This document shows positions 59,627 to 64,000 of a stretch of DNA of 64,000 nucleotides, in pieces. Both the position numbers and the translations under genes were made by a program. A model generated the notes under the pieces. It worked only from the letters and a program-made list of their open reading frames with translations, was not told the origin of the DNA and made no database searches. Origin of the DNA: Sweltsa coloradensis (Eukaryota; Arthropoda; Insecta; Plecoptera; Chloroperlidae); NCBI GenBank assembly GCA_024449915.1, contig JAMZAV010000435.1, positions 248,001 through 312,000 on the forward strand. The letters are read 5' to 3'. Position 1 is the first letter of the stretch. Each line of letters starts with the position of its first letter.

Positions 59627-59731
59627 GACCCGGCACCTCCACCAAGAATAACTGACAGGATGGTACGAACATTGAAAAAACGGAAAGCTTCGCTCCCTAT
59701 GAAGTTGCTCCTGTTCGCTACCTGTGCTTGT
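59627..59731 (-). mobile_element. TGGTGGAGGTGCCGGGT family, copy 7 (head only, reverse)
   Basis: ACCCGGCACCTCCACCAA at 59,628, AAGCTTCGCTCCCTAT at 59,685, then GCTCCTGTTCGCTACCTGTG and CTTGTT. This is the head half of the element in reverse; the GACGGACGG half is absent. Confidence 0.75.
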
Positions 59732-60318
59732 TTATGTTTATTGCAAAAAATATGCATTAAGGTCAGTCATCTCTTCAGGTTAAAATGGCGACAACCGCCG
59801 ACATGCAGAAATCATCGGTATATAGTGGTAAGTTTTTAGCCAAAGTCTCTTTAGCACTTTCCTTTTGTTTTCCAATCTGGGGATGATTATTATGAATCAT
59901 CTACGAATTTTAAAAAAACACTTATTGATTTGCATGTGGTCATTAATATCAAAATAAAGAAAGGTTAGTTTATGCTCAAGATTTTGTTATGGTAACGATT
60001 GATTACGATGATAACTTGATACAATTCGTCATATTAACTGAACCAACTTTAGCATCCATCGTATGACAAAGGAGATTAAGGAAAACTATTCAGTCAGGAT
60101 TGCTGGACGTGGATTCGAACCTGAGTAATCTCAAGACGCTTCTTCATGGCGATACCACGAAAATTACTCTCATAACGCTTCAATCAAGTTAGTGTTTTAC
60201 AAGTTATTTTTGTAAGTTTTACCCAAAAATGTAAAATATGCCACGATGCCAAAATATAATGGACATAAAATAAAAATGTAAACATCTTTAAATATTATGT
60301 TTTATAAAATTAAACACC
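59732..60318. other. Non-coding stretch with a tRNA-like trace
   Basis: GGATTCGAACCTG near 60,111 and following bases look like a T-arm (box B) of a degraded tRNA-derived sequence. No intact tRNA can be folded by eye. Confidence 0.4.
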
Positions 60319-60895
60319 AACGTCGCACCTCGGAGGGTTGTTAGATAGGAACGTCGCACCTCGGAGGGTTGTTAGATAGGAACGTCGCTACTCTGAGAGT
60401 AGTTAGATAGGAACGTCGCACCTCGGAGGGTTGTTAGATAGGAACGTCGCACCTCGGAGGGTTGTTAGATAGGAACGTCGCACCTCGGAGGGTGTTAATA
60501 GGAACGTCGCACTCGAGGTTAATAATAGGAAACGTCCACCTCGAGGGTTAGTCCACAAAGGAACGTCGCTACTTGAGATTAGTCTAGGAACGTTCGCACC
60601 TCGGAGGGTTGTTAGATAGGAACTCGCTACTTTGAGAGTAGTTACTAGAAGTTGCAACTGGGAGGTTGTTAGATAGGAACGTCGCACTCTGAGTATTGCT
60701 AGGACACGTCGCACCTCTGAAGTATTTTCTAGTAGCGTCACTCCTCGACATGTTAGCCTAGTGACGTCGCTACTCTGAGAGTAGTTAGCTAGTGACGTCA
60801 CACCTCTGAGAGTAGTTAGCTAGTAACGTCGCTACTCTGAGAGTAATTTACTAGGAACGTCGCACCTCTGAGAGTAGTTACTTGACGTCACACTC
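60319..60895. repeat. 31-bp tandem minisatellite (about 18 units)
   Basis: Unit AACGTCGCACCTCGGAGGGT plus TGTTAGATAGG, period 31 bp. The first six units (60,319-60,500) are nearly identical. From about 60,490 to 60,770 units carry many single-base deletions and insertions. The last units (60,770-60,895) belong to a second variant (GTCGCTACTCTGAGAGTAGT). Non-coding. Confidence 0.9.
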
Positions 60896-61763
60896 TTGAG
60901 CACTAGTCTATCAAAAATACATAAATATATAGGTATACACCAATGGTTAGTCACAATAAGTCAAGCTCCTCTTGCAGTAGTAAATCACGTGAATGCGTTC
61001 CCTTCCTGTGTCGCATGCAGACCAAACAAATATGTACAGGGTTCGAATCTCGTAATACGCGTGATTGTCGACATCTTCTCCTCAGCTACACTCAAGTATT
61101 TTCACAATAGCTTCACTTCGCCCCCGTCATGTTAGCACTATACTCCACATGAAAACTTACCAATAATTACATTATTGTGCTTCAAAGGGTAACGAAATGA
61201 TTTCTTATTTTTATATAACAATTTTCGGCACAATTGTTGACCTCTTTTTGTCACTATCTATCCACGGACATAAATACATGCATTTATGTATAGACGTAAA
61301 TCAGCGAACCAACATAGCTCACAACTATGTCACCAGCATACTCTTCTCAGTAGGTAAATACTCATTATCATGCCCATCCCATGGCGTGCGTATTACAAAT
61401 ATATACACATCCAACGCTAAACCGCTAATTGATCGGCATTTGATTTCACATTTGGGAATAAATTATATTACCACCCACCCATCTGTAAACATACATTAGC
61501 AATACGGTCACTCGGTCGAACCAGTTCGAAACCATACAGCTAATATTTACCAGCAGACGTAGGTCATGCGTATAGTGCGCGATCCTCTGATCGGGAGGTC
61601 GCCGGTTCCAAACCTGCCACCGTCAATCTTGTCCGGGTTTTCTGCAGTCAATAGTGACAATGCTATTTTATCTACAAACAACCCTCACATACATTACCTA
61701 ACAAGTGACCTGATAACTTATAACTGTTTCCGTGAAAATATTAGTAAGTTTGTTTTTTTATCG
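60896..61763. other. Non-coding stretch with a possible tRNA-derived SINE trace
   Basis: GTATAGTGCGCGATCCTCTG ... GGGAGGTCGCCGGTTCCAAA at 61,569-61,615 resembles a degraded tRNA (box B GGTTCCAAACC). It does not fold into a good cloverleaf. Nothing else recognised. Confidence 0.35.
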
Positions 61764-61994
61764 TGGAGCGAAGCTCACTTATAAGCGTCACTTGCCAGCT
61801 AGTCTGTGGCCTGTGCATGTGTCAAGTCTCGTGAACCGAACACGACGTACATTCACAAGCTATTTGTTTTGTTTGCATTTCCCTTCAAAAAGGATGATAC
61901 ATCAAGTTTTTGGTACCCTGGGGATAAGAGGGAACCGTCCAGCCCCCCCCCCCCCCAGAAAGTTAAAAATGTATGACCCGGCACCTCCACCAAA
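61764..61994 (-). mobile_element. TGGTGGAGGTGCCGGGT family, copy 8 (reverse)
   Basis: TGGAGCGAAGCTC at 61,764, ATAAGCGTCACTTGCC, TGCATGTGTCAAGTCTCGTG, CTTCAAAAAGGATGATACAT and ACCCGGCACCTCCACCAAAA at 61,977. A C-run is at 61,940-61,954. The GACGGACGG block is replaced by TAGTCTGTGGCC. Confidence 0.75.
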
Positions 61995-62103
61995 AAGTTA
62001 AATTAAAAACATGATCATTATTATTGTACAGACCACAGCTTTAGATATAAAATAAAAACAATGAGACAATGCCATTTGACACTATGAAATTAAAATACAA
62101 CAC

Positions 62104-62126
62104 ATTACACAACAACAACAATAATA

Positions 62127-62187
<61 letters not shown>

Positions 62188-62335
62188 ATATAAGGTTTTT
62201 AAGCATAAGCCCGCTCTAAGGACATAGTAATTGATTCATAGCAGTTGTCGTAAAAGTTTGCCCCGCCTCCCGACTGGGGTTCGAACCCAGAACCTCTGGC
62301 TTAACGTGCCATAGCTCTGTCATGGAAGTCAACAT
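62104..62335 (-). mobile_element. tRNA-derived SINE copy, reverse orientation
   Basis: In reverse: a tRNA-like head with AGAGCTATGGCACGTTAAGC and CTGGGTTCGAACCCCAG (T-arm at about 62,271-62,290), then GTCGGGAGGCGGGGCAAAC, ACGACAACTGCTATGAATCA, a short body, and an (ATT)n tail (plus strand (AAT)n, 62,117-62,185). Compared with the copy at 62,374 it has about 10 extra bases in the acceptor region and an altered D-arm. Confidence 0.7.
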
Positions 62336-62373
62336 TCACTACAACTAGCAGTTTAGTAAAGGTTTGTTATGTT

Positions 62374-62446
62374 GTCCCGGTGGCTCAATTGGTAGAGCTA
62401 TGGCACGTTAAGCCGGAGGTTCTGGGTTCGAACCCCAGTCGGGGCA
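62374..62446 (+). tRNA. tRNA-like sequence (Asn-type GTT at the anticodon position), probably a SINE head or pseudogene
   Basis: The 72-73 nt fold with canonical spacing: acceptor GTCCCGG/TCGGGGC (two G-T pairs), D-arm GCTC-AATTGGTA-GAGC, T-arm CTGGG-TTCGAAC-CCCAG. The anticodon loop ACGTTAA places GTT at 34-36, but position 33 is C where tRNAs have U. The anticodon stem ATGGC/GCCGG has one mismatch and one wobble. It is followed by GCAAACTTCTACGACAACGG and (AAT)n, exactly as in the inverted copy at 62,104-62,335. I therefore read it as the head of a SINE and not a working tRNA gene. Confidence 0.55.
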
Positions 62447-62472
62447 AACTTCTACGACAACGGCTATGAATC

Positions 62473-62527
<55 letters not shown>

Positions 62528-62530
62528 TAA
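62374..62530 (+). mobile_element. tRNA-derived SINE copy, forward orientation
   Basis: tRNA-like head (62,374-62,446), body CTACGACAACGGCTATGAATC and an (AAT)n tail (62,474-62,545). It is arranged head to head with the reverse copy, separated by about 40 bp. Confidence 0.7.
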
Positions 62531-62545
62531 TAATATAATATAGTA

Positions 62546-62815
62546 ATAATATAAGTTTTAACATAACGCCTGGACATGTAATTGATTCCATAGTCAAGGC
62601 AAATGCCCGTTGATGGGACGAGAAACCCAAAACCGTTCACGCGTAATCGTCACAAACTCTATTATGAGAAGTCAAGAGTTAAGACAAAGAGTTTAGTAAT
62701 TGTTATGTTTGTCCCTGGGTATTGACGTAGAGCTGTAAAACGTTAAGCTCCGGGGTTTGTTCGACCGCAGTTGTTGAAATTTACATCCATAACAATAATA
62801 ATAATAATAATAAAT
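62546..62815. repeat. Corrupted tandem duplicate of the head-to-head SINE pair
   Basis: The order of blocks repeats that of 62,190-62,500. ATATAAGTTTTAACATAACG matches 62,186, GTAATTGATTCCATAG matches 62,228, and GAAACCCAAAACC matches the reverse T-arm. TTTAGTAATTGTTATGTTTG matches 62,352, GTCCCTGGGTATTGACGTAG with AGCTGTAAAACGTTAAGC matches the tRNA head, and (AAT)n follows. Differences are mainly scattered 1-2 base indels. Confidence 0.7.
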
Positions 62816-64000
62816 AATAATAAATATACATATATATAATTAAAAATATATATTAAAAATAATTAGCTCTGGTTTTGACCGAGTTTGTATGAAATACATC
62901 CAATAAAATAATAAAGTTATTAAAATATACAAACAACCAGTTATAGAAAGAGTGTCTTATAAAATAAAAAAACGATGAAAGCGCGTCGAATGATATTACT
63001 TATGAATTCTTCTTCGACTATCTGTTGACTAAGTAGCTTCGCTCCCTATATTGAGTACTCCCGTTTCCCTGCTTGTATCAAAACAATAATGGCGCGTAAA
63101 AGCGTGTGCCAATTTTTGAGGATCCAGTTCTAATATAAATTATTATCCCCCTCTTACTTGGTGGAAGTCTGTTGAATGACGATCCACTCGTCAACTAACA
63201 AAAATAGCCTTATATGCGGTCATAACTCATACGATAGAGAAAGCTACCATGGGCAATAGTACGACTACAAGCAGAGATTGTGTTGCTCATAGCGAGGTCT
63301 TCAATTCTGCGTTTGCAACAACGTCCGAAAGCTAGACGATGCTAAACGGTTGATCAGCATGGAATTCTGCGGACTGCAGAACTATAGATCCATTTGAAAC
63401 AAGGATGAACCAAGTCTCGCACTTTTGAGTCCTACGATTCGGACCACTTTCCCAACCACACGAGCCACAGCGTACGAGTGGGCCACAGAATGAGAGAACA
63501 GGGGGAAGATAATGTGTTTAAAATGGGATTTAAAGTAATCCAACCTCTCGTGCAGATCATCACAAATCAACACTTCCTTCCAATAGATCCAAACCAGAGC
63601 CACATAACTATTTCTAAATAAATTCCCAATTCGTTACTGATTGTTATGATCACAAATACCAGCACATGAAAACTTAATGACGTGACATGATTTAACTTTA
63701 CATATGAAATATGTTACATTTACGAAAATTATTATTTCAATTCAATGGAAAAAAATATTAAGATTTATAAAAGATTTCTCAAAAAACACTCATGGCGTAA
63801 GATTTTGATGGAAGCTGAAGATGAAACCGTTTAGCGTATTTTATTGGTGACCCCGTGACCCTCGGGAGCCCCGCTGGTACATGGCTGGCACCCTGGTATG
63901 ATCCACAGAAAGGGAAGCGAGAGATTGCGATAGCGGCGTCGTCGGCGAGAGAGAGGGAGAGAGATGAGGAGGGGGGTGAGACAGCGGGAGGCGTCATGAC
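62816..64000. other. Non-coding end of window
   Basis: A reverse head fragment of the signature family (TAGCTTCGCTCCCTATATTG, GAGTACTCCCG and CTGCTTGTATC) lies at 63,034-63,079. Otherwise unique-looking, with a GA-rich run at 63,945-63,985. No gene recognised. Confidence 0.5.

Noticed and set aside
60319..60895. CRISPR-like appearance of the 31-bp repeat (and of the 75-bp array at 1-551)
   Set aside because: There are no unique spacers between repeats; the units are contiguous tandem copies in a eukaryotic genome.

Overview
This is a 64-kb piece of an AT-rich animal nuclear genome, almost certainly from a marine or aquatic invertebrate. The evidence is a metazoan-specific developmental transcription factor (a Fezf zinc-finger protein), animal non-LTR retrotransposon remnants, a Tc1/mariner-type transposase remnant, many microsatellites, and long non-coding stretches with no operon-like packing. 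A lophotrochozoan (for example a mollusc) is my best guess from the look of the repeats, but the sequence does not settle it.

Only one convincing protein-coding gene is present: fezf at 10,269-11,273 (+). It is a single uninterrupted coding exon for 334 residues, with an N-terminal eh1 (Groucho-binding) motif and six C2H2 zinc fingers. It sits in a local GC-rich island, has a probable splice acceptor just upstream (10,237-10,238), a three-codon upstream ORF two bases before its start, and two polyadenylation signals downstream. I found no other recognisable host gene in the 10 kb upstream or the 52 kb downstream.

The rest is non-coding sequence and repeats. 0-0.55 kb: a 75-bp minisatellite cut by the window edge. 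4.3-4.6 kb: a copy of a dispersed modular repeat whose signature is TGGTGGAGGTGCCGGGT (about 15 sites in the window). 12.5-13.3, 29.0-29.7 and 41.3-41.9 kb: three copies of a second family, bounded by GGATGAGCG at one end and AAGCTTCCTAG at the other, with internal units of about 150 bp. 13.7-14.55 and 49.2-49.6 kb: two related terminal-inverted-repeat elements with 8-bp target duplications, the second nested inside a copy of the signature family. 17.5-18.0 kb: a TA-flanked MITE. 23.3-25.2 kb: a 150-bp tandem array split by a LINE 3' end. 25.3-27.55 kb: a satellite of about 180 bp in about 12 units. 33.5-35.0 kb: a Tc1/mariner-like element with 29-bp inverted repeats and a broken transposase. 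38.0-38.3 kb: a Jockey-like LINE fragment. 39.1-39.4 kb: a 182-bp tandem duplication. 40.4-41.1 kb: another LINE 3' end with an (AAT)n tail. 46.35-46.78 kb: a MITE with 53-bp inverted repeats. 52-54.5 kb: diverged repeat mosaic. 58.3-58.7 kb: a tail-only LINE copy. 60.3-60.9 kb: a 31-bp minisatellite. 62.1-62.8 kb: head-to-head tRNA-like SINE sequences with a corrupted duplicate.

Functionally, this is a transcription-factor gene in a gene-poor landscape full of nested, mostly dead mobile elements. The most unusual items are the signature-motif family, the two-member foldback family with 8-bp target duplications, and the corrupted look of two tandem-repeat regions near the right end, which may be an assembly problem.
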